Positions 40,429 to 49,752 of a stretch of 64,000 nucleotides of DNA are shown in pieces. The notes under the pieces were generated by a model that did no database searches, was not told the origin of the DNA, and saw only the letters and a list, made by a program, of their open reading frames with translations. The stretch covers positions 376,873 through 440,872 of the forward strand of contig JAWKTZ010000010.1 of assembly GCA_041398845.1 (NCBI GenBank), read 5' to 3'. A program made the translations under genes and the position numbers. Within the stretch, counting starts at the first letter, position 1. Every line of letters starts with the position of its first letter. Origin of the DNA: Fuerstiella sp041398845 (GTDB lineage: Bacteria > Planctomycetota > Planctomycetia > Planctomycetales > Planctomycetaceae).

Positions 40429-41823
40429 TCAGAGTTTTGTTGTGGCGGACAATTCCATGGCGGCCAGTGTCTGTCTGGCGATATCGGCTGCCAGGAGGTC
40501 AAACTGAGGGTTCAACTGAAGAGCCTTTCGCAGCTCCGCCGCCGCCTGCCCCGGCTGACCTCGCGAGGCATAGATCATGCCGGCGTGATAATGCAGCATT
40601 GGGTCCTGCGTGCCCAGTTGAATGGCTCGCTGCATGACGGACGCGGCTTCCGTGTGCTGACCGTTGCGGTGCAGAGCCCACGCCAGAGTGTCGTGGGCAT
40701 AAACATCAGAGCGAACCTGCAGATCCTGTCTTGCCAGAGAAAGGGCGGCGGCTGCGTTTCTGTTTCGGTCGCTGTAAAACCGAGACAGGTCTCGCTGGTG
40801 AGCGGTTCCGGTCGTCTGAATTTCCTTCACCAAAACCGCTTCTGCGCGGTCATACCAGTTCGACGCTTTCCCGGTGTGGCCCTGATGAGTCAGGACGTCT
40901 CCCAGAGTCATCATGGCAGCGGCTGAGGAATTCGTGTCGATGACTTCCTGCAGCAGATCACTGGCCTGTTCGAAATCTCCCTGCTCGGCCAGCAGCCGTG
41001 CGAGCCCCGTCTTTGCGACGTGCAGATCGGCGTCCTGTTTCAGCGACGTGCGGTAGTGAACACGAGCTTTGTCGGCATGCCCCAGTTTGTGGTGCAGCGC
41101 AGCGAGTCTGAGTTCATACCATGCCACAGCATCACCTGACTGCCCGGAATGCCGAACGGCGTCTCGGGCGTTTTCCAGCAGTGTGATGGCTTCTTCTGAA
41201 GAACCGTTGACTTCGGCCAGTTGAGCGTGTCGTGCGAGCACCGGGGGACTATCGCCAGCCAGCCTGGACAGCGTCTGGTAGGTGGATCGAGCGGCTTCGA
41301 CTCGACCGAGATGAAACTGACAGTCACCGATCGTGGCGAGTGCCATGGTGTCCTGTGAGTTTCCGGCATAACTATCCGAAGCGATCTGCAGTGCCTCGCG
41401 GAAGCGATGCTGAGCCTGCAGGGCGACGGCCAGCCATGTTTTGGCCGCGTTGTCATCCGGAGCCGTTGAAAGTGCGTCCCGCAGACATTTTTCCGCAGTG
41501 GCATATGCCGAATGCTGACCGGTTTCCTTCGCCATGCGAATGTACAACCGGCCGACCACGGTCATGCTGCGAACGTCCCCTGGCCGTTCGGCGATTCGTT
41601 CCTGAAAGAATGAGATGGCCTTCAGCACAGGAATTCTGCGTCCCATGTGACCTTCGGGGCGATGGCTGAGGTTCGCCGCATCCTGAGCTTCCATGGCCTC
41701 GAACGCCGCCTGCACGCTGGCCGGGCGGTGGCCGGCAGGAGCGTCATCGACAGCCGGAAGTGAAGAGGTCAGGAAGGTCATCAGAATGAGCGTGGTTACG
41801 TGATGCAGATGCGGGCGAATCAC
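40429..41823 (-). CDS. Secreted TPR-repeat protein
   Basis: A 464-residue protein with signal peptide MIRPHLHHVTTLILMTFLTS and about ten tetratricopeptide repeats, seen as ISFFQERIAERPGDVRSMTV, AEKCLRDALSTAPDDNAAKT, WLAVALQAQHRFREAL and AAAELRKALQLNPQFDLLAA. TPRs mediate protein-protein contacts; no catalytic domain is visible. It lies between the DUF4331 gene (113 bp upstream) and the beta-helix gene (about 170 bp downstream) on one strand; all three may be transcribed together. Confidence 0.9.
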   Translation of the reverse strand: MIRPHLHHVTTLILMTFLTSSLPAVDDAPAGHRPASVQAAFEAMEAQDAANLSHRPEGHMGRRIPVLKAISFFQERIAERPGDVRSMTVVGRLYIRMAKETGQHSAYATAEKCLRDALSTAPDDNAAKTWLAVALQAQHRFREALQIASDSYAGNSQDTMALATIGDCQFHLGRVEAARSTYQTLSRLAGDSPPVLARHAQLAEVNGSSEEAITLLENARDAVRHSGQSGDAVAWYELRLAALHHKLGHADKARVHYRTSLKQDADLHVAKTGLARLLAEQGDFEQASDLLQEVIDTNSSAAAMMTLGDVLTHQGHTGKASNWYDRAEAVLVKEIQTTGTAHQRDLSRFYSDRNRNAAAALSLARQDLQVRSDVYAHDTLAWALHRNGQHTEAASVMQRAIQLGTQDPMLHYHAGMIYASRGQPGQAAAELRKALQLNPQFDLLAADIARQTLAAMELSATTKL

Positions 41824-41893
41824 TGAAGTCTCCGAAAGTCAGGTCTTGTGACGAGGTTCAGATATGGTCACGAAATCTGCGGATTTGCTGCTG

Positions 41894-41937
41894 GAGGCTA
41901 TCTGAAAAAGGGTCAGACCCCTTTTTGAGATAGCCTC
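41894..41937 (-). terminator. Hairpin overlapping the DUF4331 stop codon
   Basis: Arms GAGGCTATCT and AGATAGCCTC flank a second stem AAAAAGGG/CCCTTTTT with the core GGGTCAGACCC (mirror-like), giving about 18 paired bases. It begins inside the TAG stop codon (41937-41939) of the DUF4331 gene, so the gene ends in the stem. There is a T-rich part inside the stem but no trailing U run. It could act as terminator or mRNA stabiliser, or be a dispersed repeat; the GGGGTCAGACCCC word is reminiscent of widely scattered bacterial repeats. Confidence 0.6.
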
Positions 41938-42920
41938 TACGGCCCGTTGGGAGGAGCGACGTAAGGAAACACGTTCAGGAACGCGACGTCGTTCGCGTTG
42001 ACTCCGTCACCGGTCACGGCATTGTTCGTCAGCAGACCCAGCTCTGCATCAATCACGTCGTCGGCCAGTTTTCGGCCGTTCAGAAATCCATCAGAACTGG
42101 AAACGTCCACCGTCAACAGGTCAGGCAGCAGCACGGCGGTGAGTGCCGATGCGGTTGCCGTATCACCGCCGTTCAGTGACTCAATGGTGGCCTGCACGTC
42201 CGCTCCGAAATTTGCGACATCGTTAACCGGCGCTGAAACATTGAACTCGTCTTTCCGGCCTGTCGGGATGAGCACCGTGTTGATGGCCGGTCGGCCCATT
42301 CGGTCGAACTGACTGCCGCCGACGGTGGTGCGAGCTGACACGGCAATGTTCGGACCATTCAACGCACTGCGAGGAACTTCAAGAACAATCGCAGTTACAT
42401 CCGCACCGGCAAAGAAATCAGTCCCGGTAAAACTCAGCCCGTTGTTAAAGCCTTCCAGATCAAAGAAAAACGGATCTTCAAACAGATCCGCACGCAGCCG
42501 ACCTCCTCCGGAGACATTGATTGTCTGTCCCGTTTTGCCGGACGCCACAATGCTCCCGTTTTCCCGCAGCATCAGGACATTCTGGCTGCCTCGGCGCGGT
42601 CTCGTGAAAAACAGCGTGTAAGTGATGTCAGACACCGCATCGCCGTTATTGTCAATGTGGAATTCGTAGGTCGCTGACGAATGAAACGACGTCTCACTCA
42701 AAACCCCGGCCAGAGGGTTCACGGTCATGATCATGACCGCGTTGTTGGAATTCTCGGGTGACTGAAACGCATACAGGTCATTGATATCAACTCGGCCATC
42801 CGCCATCACCGACGGAGAATCCAGATGGTCGGCGGCAGAGACCAGCGACGGTGTCATGCAGAACAGGCCCAGCACAATGCTCAGCGAAAGTTGGTTCCGT
42901 TTTGTAAATCTGTTGTTCAT
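41937..42920 (-). CDS. DUF4331 family secreted protein
   Basis: A 327-residue protein with Sec signal MNNRFTKRNQLSLSIVLGLF and N-terminal HLDSPSVMADGRVDINDLYAFQ (the DHLDSP and DINDLYAF words are diagnostic for DUF4331). Further family words are MIMTVNPLAGVLSETSFHSS, YEFHIDNNGDAVSDITY and FAGADVTAIVLEVPRSAL. Function is unknown; the DINDLYAF region looks like a calcium- or metal-binding loop. The gene starts the minus-strand series DUF4331, TPR, beta-helix protein. Confidence 0.9.
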   Translation of the reverse strand: MNNRFTKRNQLSLSIVLGLFCMTPSLVSAADHLDSPSVMADGRVDINDLYAFQSPENSNNAVMIMTVNPLAGVLSETSFHSSATYEFHIDNNGDAVSDITYTLFFTRPRRGSQNVLMLRENGSIVASGKTGQTINVSGGGRLRADLFEDPFFFDLEGFNNGLSFTGTDFFAGADVTAIVLEVPRSALNGPNIAVSARTTVGGSQFDRMGRPAINTVLIPTGRKDEFNVSAPVNDVANFGADVQATIESLNGGDTATASALTAVLLPDLLTVDVSSSDGFLNGRKLADDVIDAELGLLTNNAVTGDGVNANDVAFLNVFPYVAPPNGP

Positions 42921-43412
42921 CGTGACGACATTTCTGAGGAAAGAGGGAGGAGCAACGATTGAGTGACGATGCTGCTACGGGCAGCACTCCGTGTTGTGAC
43001 AACTTTTCCAGAAAGACAGTCCTTCCCCGGGGACAGGACTCACACTTCATTTAATCTGAGTTCGTTCACACGATGTGGTCCTTGATGCGAACTGCCCTGA
43101 CGCACTTACCGTGCCGCAGCAGGCGAAGCGTGGAGATTCCGATCACGACGCTCAACACGTTGACCGCCGATTCAACGAAGAATGCGGTACAACGGCTGCG
43201 GCCGCGTCGATCGAAGTGATTGCGTCTGACGCTGATGGTTTGCTTCGTTTCCGATAGTTGCCATTTCGTCTGCTGACCGCTGGTCGCTCAGCGCGACCGG
43301 CGACCGACCAGTGACGCGTACCGTGATGACCAATCCACTTGCCAGGAAGCAATGACGAGCAAATCCTGATACCATCTGCCGCTTTCTGAGCACCTTCCGG
43401 CGACCCAAAGTG
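42921..43412. other. Divergent intergenic region between DUF4331 and hypF
   Basis: About 490 bp with no credible gene. Two stable palindromic elements were seen: TCCCCGGGGA inside AGTCCT/AGGACT at about 43017-43039, and GGTCGC-TCAGC-GCGACC at 43282-43298 inside a larger CTGGTCG/CGACCGACCAG context. Both could be scattered repeats or regulatory stems. Promoters for DUF4331 (minus) and hypF (plus) should lie here. Confidence 0.5.
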
Positions 43413-45710
43413 ATGCAGCGGCGAGAAATTACGATTACTGGAATTGTCCAGGGTGTCGGTTTTCGTCCGTTCGTATTTACGCTCGCCTCACAGTTGAAAT
43501 TGCTGGGATTCGTTCAGAATCGAGCAGGCGGGGTCGCGATCGAAGTGGAGGGAACAGCTTCGCAACTGGATCAGTTTCACAGGCTGCTGCAGTCGCAGGC
43601 TCCGCCTTTGGCCAACATCGAAGCACTCACCTGTCGGTTGATACCGACGAAAAACGACGGACGGTTTCGGATCGTTGCGAGTGAAGCGACATCTGAGACA
43701 CAGATCTTTGTTTCACCCGACATCGCCACGTGTGCGGACTGCCGTCGCGAACTGTTTGATCCGTCGAATCGCCGCTTCCATTATCCGTTTTCAAACTGCA
43801 CTCAATGCGGGCCGCGTCTGACCATCATTCAGCAGGCTCCCTGGGATCGCGCGAACACGTCAATGGCCGGGTTTGTGATGTGCTCCGCCTGCCAAACCGA
43901 ATACGATGACCCTCGCGACCGACGATTTCATGCTCAGCCAGTGGCCTGTGCTGCCTGCGGACCGGAGCTGCGACTGCTGGACAACAGACACAACAGAAGA
44001 CACAGTGGAACGTCCGATCAGAGCCGGAATCCGCTCACCGATTTCTGTGATGCCATTCGCGGCGGAAGCATCGGGGCCGTGAAAGGGCTGGGAGGCTACC
44101 ACCTTGTCTGCGACGCCGGGAATGGCGAAGCCATTGCGAAGCTGCGTCGGCGAAAGCAGCGTGATGAGAAGCCGTTTGCGGTGATGGTTCGTGATGCCGA
44201 CGCAGCAGCCCGCCTCTGTCTCATCGACAACGACGAACGCGTGCTGCTGGAATCACCTCAGCGCCCGATTGTGCTGCTGCGAAAGCGAACGCGCGAATTC
44301 TGGCTGGCTCCCAACAACCCGTGGCTGGGCATCCTGTTGCCTTATACTCCGCTGCACGAACTGCTGCTCGACCGATGGGGCGATCAACCGCTGGTGATGA
44401 CGAGCGGCAACCTCAGCGACGAACCGATAGCCTGTGAAGATGACGATGCGAAGGACCGCCTGAGTGACATTGCCGACGTGCTGCTGATTCACAATCGCCC
44501 GATTCATGTCCGCTGTGATGATTCCGTCCTGCGCATCAATGCCGGTCAGACATCGCCGATACGTCGCTCGCGCGGGTACGCACCGATGCCGATCCGACTG
44601 CTCGTGTCCTGTTCACCGCCGTTGCTGGCCGTTGGCGGACAGCTCAGGAATGTGTTCGCTCTGGCCTCCGGTACAACCGCGTTTGTCAGTCATCACATCG
44701 GAGATCTGGACCACTTTGCGGCGTTCGATGCCTTTCGCCGCGACATTCAACTCTACGAACAGCTTTTCAACATCCATCCCGGCGGTCTGGTTCACGATCT
44801 GCATCCCGACTATGCATCCACGACGTATGCCCGGCAGCGCGCAGCCCGGGAATTGCTGCCGACGTTCGCGGTGCAGCACCATCATGCTCACATGGCCGCG
44901 TGTCTGGCTGAGCACGGTCTGGACGGTGAAGTGATTGGAGTGATCTTTGACGGCAGCGGGCTGGGGAGTGACGGGACGATCTGGGGCGGTGAGTTCCTGG
45001 TGGGCGGATACGAATCGTTCACGCGAGCCGCGCATCTGAGTCCGGTGCGGCTCCCGGGATCTGATCGAGCGAGCAGAGAACCGTGGCGGATGGCGCTCAG
45101 TTATCTGCATGCTGCTGGTTGTGGTGTTCGAAGTCTGGTTCCGCGAATTCCTCAGGAATCGATTCGAATCGTGCTGCAGATGATTGATCGCGGCATTCAG
45201 TCTCCACTCACTTCCAGTGCCGGACGACTGTTTGATGCCGTGTCGTCGATCGTTGGCATTCGCGATGCCGTCCGCTTTGAGGGTCAGGCGGCGATTGAAC
45301 TGGAAGCGGCCGCTCTGCAGGTGGAATCAGACGAAACGTATGCTCTGCCGGACTGCGTCCTGCGAACTGAATTTCCGTTGATCGTTGATACGCGACCTCT
45401 GATTCGTGCGGTGGTTCAGGACTGCCGAAACTCTGTTGACGTCCCGTTGATCGCTCGACGTTTTCACAACACGCTCGCAGATGTTGTTGCCGGGGTCTGT
45501 GATCTGATTCGGGAATCAACCGGGCAGCATCGGGTTGTGCTGAGCGGCGGAGTCTTTCTGAATACGATTCTCAGCCGACAGGTCGCGCGACTTCTGGCAG
45601 ATCGTGGCTTTGAATGTTTTCAGCACCAGCAGGTTCCGGCGGGTGACGGAGGAATCTGTCTCGGGCAGTTAGCCATTGCGGCACGGATGCCGTACAATTC
45701 ATCTGATTAA
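43413..45710 (+). CDS. hypF: Carbamoyltransferase HypF
   Basis: A 765-residue HypF makes thiocarbamate on HypE from carbamoyl phosphate during CN ligand synthesis for NiFe hydrogenases. Domains in order: acylphosphatase (GIVQGVGFRPFVFTLASQLK, residues 5-90), two zinc fingers (CADCRRELFDPS with CTQCGPR; CSACQTEYDD with CAACGPE), YrdC domain (SIGAVKGLGGYHLVCDAG, KPFAVMVRDADAA) and Kae1-like carbamoyltransferase (VQHHHAHMAACLAEHG, VIFDGSGLGSDGTIWGGEFL, VVLSGGVFLNTIL). Length and motifs match full-length HypF. The start is ATG 43413 (a GTG sits just before it). hypC follows after 139 bp. Confidence 0.97.
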   Translation: MQRREITITGIVQGVGFRPFVFTLASQLKLLGFVQNRAGGVAIEVEGTASQLDQFHRLLQSQAPPLANIEALTCRLIPTKNDGRFRIVASEATSETQIFVSPDIATCADCRRELFDPSNRRFHYPFSNCTQCGPRLTIIQQAPWDRANTSMAGFVMCSACQTEYDDPRDRRFHAQPVACAACGPELRLLDNRHNRRHSGTSDQSRNPLTDFCDAIRGGSIGAVKGLGGYHLVCDAGNGEAIAKLRRRKQRDEKPFAVMVRDADAAARLCLIDNDERVLLESPQRPIVLLRKRTREFWLAPNNPWLGILLPYTPLHELLLDRWGDQPLVMTSGNLSDEPIACEDDDAKDRLSDIADVLLIHNRPIHVRCDDSVLRINAGQTSPIRRSRGYAPMPIRLLVSCSPPLLAVGGQLRNVFALASGTTAFVSHHIGDLDHFAAFDAFRRDIQLYEQLFNIHPGGLVHDLHPDYASTTYARQRAARELLPTFAVQHHHAHMAACLAEHGLDGEVIGVIFDGSGLGSDGTIWGGEFLVGGYESFTRAAHLSPVRLPGSDRASREPWRMALSYLHAAGCGVRSLVPRIPQESIRIVLQMIDRGIQSPLTSSAGRLFDAVSSIVGIRDAVRFEGQAAIELEAAALQVESDETYALPDCVLRTEFPLIVDTRPLIRAVVQDCRNSVDVPLIARRFHNTLADVVAGVCDLIRESTGQHRVVLSGGVFLNTILSRQVARLLADRGFECFQHQQVPAGDGGICLGQLAIAARMPYNSSD

Positions 45711-45849
45711 AACCCGAGCAACACCTGTGAGGTTGCATCGGTGCTGTTAGTGGTTTTCCGTCAGCAGGTGTCGCCGCAAGTCTCTGAAGTGTGAATTTGC
45801 ATGTTTCAGAATCGGGATTGTTGCCGTCACATTTCAGGGGAGAGGCACG

Positions 45850-46125
45850 ATGTGTCTTGCGATTCCCGGCAGAATTGTCGAAACCTATGTCGAACACGAT
45901 GTTCGGATGGGAAAGGTCGACTTCGGAGGCGTCTCAAAAAATGTCTGCCTGGTGCTCACGCCGGATGCCGATGTCGGCGAGTATGTGATTGTCCACGTGG
46001 GCTTTTCACTGCACGTCATTGACGAAGGAGAAGCTCAGCAGGTGTTTGCCTTTCTGAGACACATCGACGAACTGAACGAACTACGGACGGACGCATCGGA
46101 ATCGGCTGCGGAGCGGCTGCTGTGA
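45850..46125 (+). CDS. hypC: Hydrogenase maturation chaperone HypC
   Basis: A 91-residue HypC. MCLAIPGRIVE carries the essential N-terminal Cys2, and the VGEYVIVHVGFSLHVIDEGEA block is typical. HypC carries the Fe(CN)2CO unit with HypD and docks the large-subunit precursor. AGGGGAGAGG lies upstream of ATG 45850. Its TGA overlaps the GTG start of hypD by four bases (GTGA), so the two are co-translated. Confidence 0.97.
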   Translation: MCLAIPGRIVETYVEHDVRMGKVDFGGVSKNVCLVLTPDADVGEYVIVHVGFSLHVIDEGEAQQVFAFLRHIDELNELRTDASESAAERLL

Positions 46126-47234
46126 AGTTTCAAACCGAGTACCGTGACCCCGCCGCCGCTCAGAAACTGCAGCAGGCGATTGACGACATCACCACCAGAC
46201 CGTGGACCATCATGGAGGTCTGCGGCGGCCAGACTCACACCATCGTGCGTTACGGCATCGACGGACTTCTTCCGCCCAGTGTGGAACTGGTCCACGGGCC
46301 GGGATGTCCCGTCTGCGTCACGCCGCTGGAACTGATCGACAAAGCCATTGAGATCGCGTCCCGCAGCGACGTCATCTTCTGCTCATTCGGCGACATGCTG
46401 CGAGTTCCCGGCAGCCAGCGCGATCTGTTCGACGTCAAGGCATGTGGCGCAGACGTGCGGGTGGTTTATTCGCCGCTGGACTGTCTGAAGATCGCCGAAG
46501 AAAACCAGTTGAAGTCGGTCGTCTTCTTTGCTGTCGGATTTGAGACCACAGCTCCGGCAAACGCATTGGCCGTGTGGCAGGCCAGGCGACGTGGCATCAA
46601 CAATTTTTCGGTGCTTGTGTCGCACGTGCTGGTGCCGCCCGCGATGGAAGTCATCCTGTCGTCGCCCACCAATCGTGTTCAGGGGTTTCTGGGTGCCGGT
46701 CACGTGTGTTCTGTGATGGGATACCATGAATACGAACCGCTGGCCGAAAAATATCAGATTCCGATCGTCATCACCGGCTTTGAGCCCCTCGATCTGCTTG
46801 AAGGAATTTACCGCTGCATCCGAATGCTGGAACGCGGGGACGTCGGAGTCGACAATCAGTATGCTCGAGCTGTTCAAAGATCGGGAAGCCCGTCGGCTCA
46901 GCAACTGATCGACAGCGTCTTCTGTGTCACGGATCGCCGGTGGCGCGGTATCGGAACCATTCCTCAAAGCGGGCTGGGTCTGAAACCGGAGTACAGTGAG
47001 TTTGATGCGGAACAGCGTTTCTCCGTGAGTCAGCAGCCGCTGGCGGAATCGGAGTTGTGCCAGAGTGGTCTTGTTCTTCAGGGCACCAAAAAGCCGCACG
47101 AATGTCCGGCATTCGGCCGCGAATGTACTCCCCTGCATCCGCTCGGCGCGACCATGGTGTCATCGGAAGGAGCCTGTGCGGCGTACTATCACTATGGTCG
47201 TTTTCTTCAGCCGGAATTCACGGAACCAGCATGA
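46122..47234 (+). CDS. hypD: Hydrogenase maturation protein HypD
   Basis: A 370-residue HypD, the Fe-S scaffold on which Fe(CN)2CO is assembled. Key motifs are MEVCGGQTHTIVRYGIDGLL (the CGGQTH motif), VHGPGCPVCVTP (GPGCPVC), FFAVGFETTAPANALAV, GHVCSVMGYHEYEPLA and the 4Fe-4S ligands in ECPAFGRECTPLHPLGA with SSEGACAAYYHYGRF. The GTG start at 46122 overlaps the hypC stop. The stop at 47232-47234 overlaps the hypE ATG. Confidence 0.97.
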   Translation: MKFQTEYRDPAAAQKLQQAIDDITTRPWTIMEVCGGQTHTIVRYGIDGLLPPSVELVHGPGCPVCVTPLELIDKAIEIASRSDVIFCSFGDMLRVPGSQRDLFDVKACGADVRVVYSPLDCLKIAEENQLKSVVFFAVGFETTAPANALAVWQARRRGINNFSVLVSHVLVPPAMEVILSSPTNRVQGFLGAGHVCSVMGYHEYEPLAEKYQIPIVITGFEPLDLLEGIYRCIRMLERGDVGVDNQYARAVQRSGSPSAQQLIDSVFCVTDRRWRGIGTIPQSGLGLKPEYSEFDAEQRFSVSQQPLAESELCQSGLVLQGTKKPHECPAFGRECTPLHPLGATMVSSEGACAAYYHYGRFLQPEFTEPA

Positions 47235-48310
47235 TGCACGGCCGCGACTTCAATCTCAGCGCCTGTCCTGTTCCCGGGAGCGATTTCGGACGCGTGCTGA
47301 CCGGACATGGCAGTGGTGGCAGGATGTCAGCGGATCTGATTCAGAAGGTGTTCCTTGCAGAACTCGGACACTCCACGTCCATCGCACTGGAGGATGCGGC
47401 CACGTTGATGATGAGTTCACCGACGGGCGATCAGGCGGCCGTTCGCCTGGCGTTCACCACGGATTCGTTTGTCGTCAGCCCGTTGTTCTTTCCGGGCGGC
47501 GACATCGGTCGGCTGGCCGTTCACGGAACCGTCAACGACCTTGCGGTCGCCGGTGCCCGCCCTTTGTATCTGGCCGCCGCTTTTATTCTGGAAGAGGGCT
47601 TCGAGATCTCGTTGCTGAGACGGATTGTTGCGTCCATGCGGGACGCGTGTGCCGAAGCCGGAGTGTCCCTGGTGACCGGCGATACGAAAGTGGTGGATCG
47701 CGGCAAGGGCGACGGTGTTTTCATCACGACAACCGGCATCGGCGTTCATCGCTCGGACTGTCACCTGTCCATTGCGGGGGCTCGCCCCGGCGATCGCGTC
47801 ATCGTTTCGGGAACGATGGGTGACCACGGCGTGACAATCCTGTCCACTCGGGAAGGAATTGAATTTGAAACAGCGCTCGAAAGCGATACGGCGGCGCTGA
47901 ATGATCTGACGCAGGTCATGCTGAATGCGTGCCCGAGTATTCGAGCCATGCGCGATCCGACTCGAGGCGGACTGTCCAGCACGCTGAATGAGCTGGCCGC
48001 CGCATCGGGTGTCGGGATTGTCCTGCAGGAATCCGCGATCCCTGTGCGAGCTGAAGTTCATTCCGCCTGCGAACTGCTGGGTCTGGATCCTCTGCACGTG
48101 GCCAACGAAGGCAAGCTGGTCGTCGTGGTCCCGCCGGACAGAACGGAGTTCCTGCTGGAAGTCATGCAGGCGCATCCTCTGGGACGAAAGGCGGCTGCCA
48201 TTGGTGAAGTCGTGGCCGATCATCCTGGAATGGTCGTCATGCACAGCCTGATCGGCGGCCACCGCGTTGTCACGATGCTGGCCGGAGAACAGTTGCCAAG
48301 AATCTGCTGA
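47231..48310 (+). CDS. hypE: Hydrogenase maturation protein HypE
   Basis: A 359-residue HypE, which dehydrates the carbamoylated C-terminal Cys to a cyano group. The PurM-like ATPase start reads GHGSGGRMSADLIQKVFLAE, followed by FTTDSFVVSPLFFPGGDIGR, GTVNDLAVAGARPLYLAAAF, VTGDTKVVDRGKGDG and DPTRGGLSSTLNELA. The C-terminus PRIC carries the essential terminal cysteine. ATG 47231 overlaps the hypD TGA. It closes a compact hypC-hypD-hypE unit; hypA and hypB are not adjacent. Confidence 0.97.
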   Translation: MMHGRDFNLSACPVPGSDFGRVLTGHGSGGRMSADLIQKVFLAELGHSTSIALEDAATLMMSSPTGDQAAVRLAFTTDSFVVSPLFFPGGDIGRLAVHGTVNDLAVAGARPLYLAAAFILEEGFEISLLRRIVASMRDACAEAGVSLVTGDTKVVDRGKGDGVFITTTGIGVHRSDCHLSIAGARPGDRVIVSGTMGDHGVTILSTREGIEFETALESDTAALNDLTQVMLNACPSIRAMRDPTRGGLSSTLNELAAASGVGIVLQESAIPVRAEVHSACELLGLDPLHVANEGKLVVVVPPDRTEFLLEVMQAHPLGRKAAAIGEVVADHPGMVVMHSLIGGHRVVTMLAGEQLPRIC

Positions 48311-48465
48311 CGCCGGGGTTGTCAGTCAAACTGCGGCTCAGTTTACTGAATTTCGAAAGAAATTTGAAAAGAACCAGGCGTACAACACGGAGCCCGTTGC
48401 CTGATTTTCGTAACGGTTTTCAAAGGCCTTTCGTTCGGAACTCTTTGATTCAGGAGCAGCAGCGG

Positions 48466-49587
48466 ATGAAGTCGACTGTGATCAGCAGGCGGACAGGGCG
48501 TCCCGGGTTTACTCTGATTGAACTTCTGGTGGTAATCTCCATCATTGCGACATTGATGTCGCTGATTCTTCCGGCCATTCAGAATGCTCGAGAGGCGGCT
48601 CGACGAACCCAATGTCTGAACAACCTGCGAAACGTGGCGGTGGCGGTGCTGGCCAACACGACCAAACGTAATGACAGGATTCCCGCCTACGGCCGGTTCA
48701 CTCCAATTCTGCCCGTTGGAGTTGCCAACCCCACACCACATCAGATTGAGTGTGCTCCGCTGGGCGGAGTTAACTGGGTGGTGGATTGTCTGGGGGAGCT
48801 GGACCTGCAGAGCATTTATGATCGCTGGAATTTTGATGCGCCGGTTGCCGATCCCCGCAATCTTGCTCTGGGAAGCATGTCGGTGCCTGTGCTGACCTGC
48901 CCGGATGATGAATCGGCGTTTCAGCAGCCGGGTGGTTTAAGTTACGTCATCAACAGTGGATACGCCGACCTGGGGAAAATCAATGCTTATGTGAGTGCCT
49001 TGGCGGCGGGCAACAATCCCAGCGAAGCTCAGATGCACAACTTTACTGCGATTCCCGCCGACTGGGATCAGGACACCATTGTCAACGGAGGAGCTTCGGC
49101 CCCGTTTCACGATCCGGAAGACGAAACGATTACTCGATCTTCCGGAGCGTCCTGGATTCAGGTGCGGTCGGACAACATGAGTCACCGAATTGCAGAAGTC
49201 TATGACGGAACCAGCAATACACTGCTGTTGAGCGAAAACCTGAAGGCCGGTGTTTCGGGAACATGGTCGAACCCGTCACCGGCGAACTGTACATTCGTGT
49301 ATCCCATGCTTTCGGCGGCCGTGAATCACACCAGTTTCCCGGATCCACCGTTGCCCACCGGAGTGGAAGCGACACCGAATTCCAGTCGCAATGCACCGGA
49401 AGGCACGCCGTTCCCATCGTCGAATCATCCGAGTTCCGTCAACGTCGCACTCATTGACGGATCGACTCGCACGATCAGTGATGGGATCGAACGAACGGTC
49501 TATCTGAGGCTGATGACTCCGGCCGGCAGCCGGCAGCGATTCGCCGGCTTCGCGCCGGAAGACGTGCTGTCGGGCAATTCGTTCTGA
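48466..49587 (+). CDS. DUF1559 pseudopilin-like protein
   Basis: A 373-residue protein typical of the large planctomycete DUF1559 family. GFTLIELLVVISIIATLMSL is a type IV prepilin cleavage/methylation signal (peptidase cut before F), followed by ILPAIQNAREAARRTQCLNN. The H-domain further contains SYVINSGYAD, DGTSNTLLLSENLKAG and VNVALIDGSTRTISDGIER. Such proteins are exported to the inner membrane or a pilus-like complex; function is unproven. ATG 48466 has AGGAG at good distance; the frame upstream belongs to the intergenic region. It follows hypE by 155 bp. Confidence 0.93.
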   Translation: MKSTVISRRTGRPGFTLIELLVVISIIATLMSLILPAIQNAREAARRTQCLNNLRNVAVAVLANTTKRNDRIPAYGRFTPILPVGVANPTPHQIECAPLGGVNWVVDCLGELDLQSIYDRWNFDAPVADPRNLALGSMSVPVLTCPDDESAFQQPGGLSYVINSGYADLGKINAYVSALAAGNNPSEAQMHNFTAIPADWDQDTIVNGGASAPFHDPEDETITRSSGASWIQVRSDNMSHRIAEVYDGTSNTLLLSENLKAGVSGTWSNPSPANCTFVYPMLSAAVNHTSFPDPPLPTGVEATPNSSRNAPEGTPFPSSNHPSSVNVALIDGSTRTISDGIERTVYLRLMTPAGSRQRFAGFAPEDVLSGNSF

Positions 49588-49752
49588 TGCGATCACTTCC
49601 ACCAGCCGGAACTCATCCCTGCAGCGGCGGCCATCGGCACCAATTGATTTTCTTCGCCTGAGAACACGGTGCTCATCAATCACCGTCCTGCAATGGTCAT
49701 CGTCAAACTCTGTGGACAGAACTCGGGATCTTCTGTGGTTGCGACAATCGTC

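Noticed and set aside
43075..43352. Short frames on both strands upstream of hypF
   Set aside because: Frames overlap palindromic elements and show no protein-like features or ribosome-binding sites.
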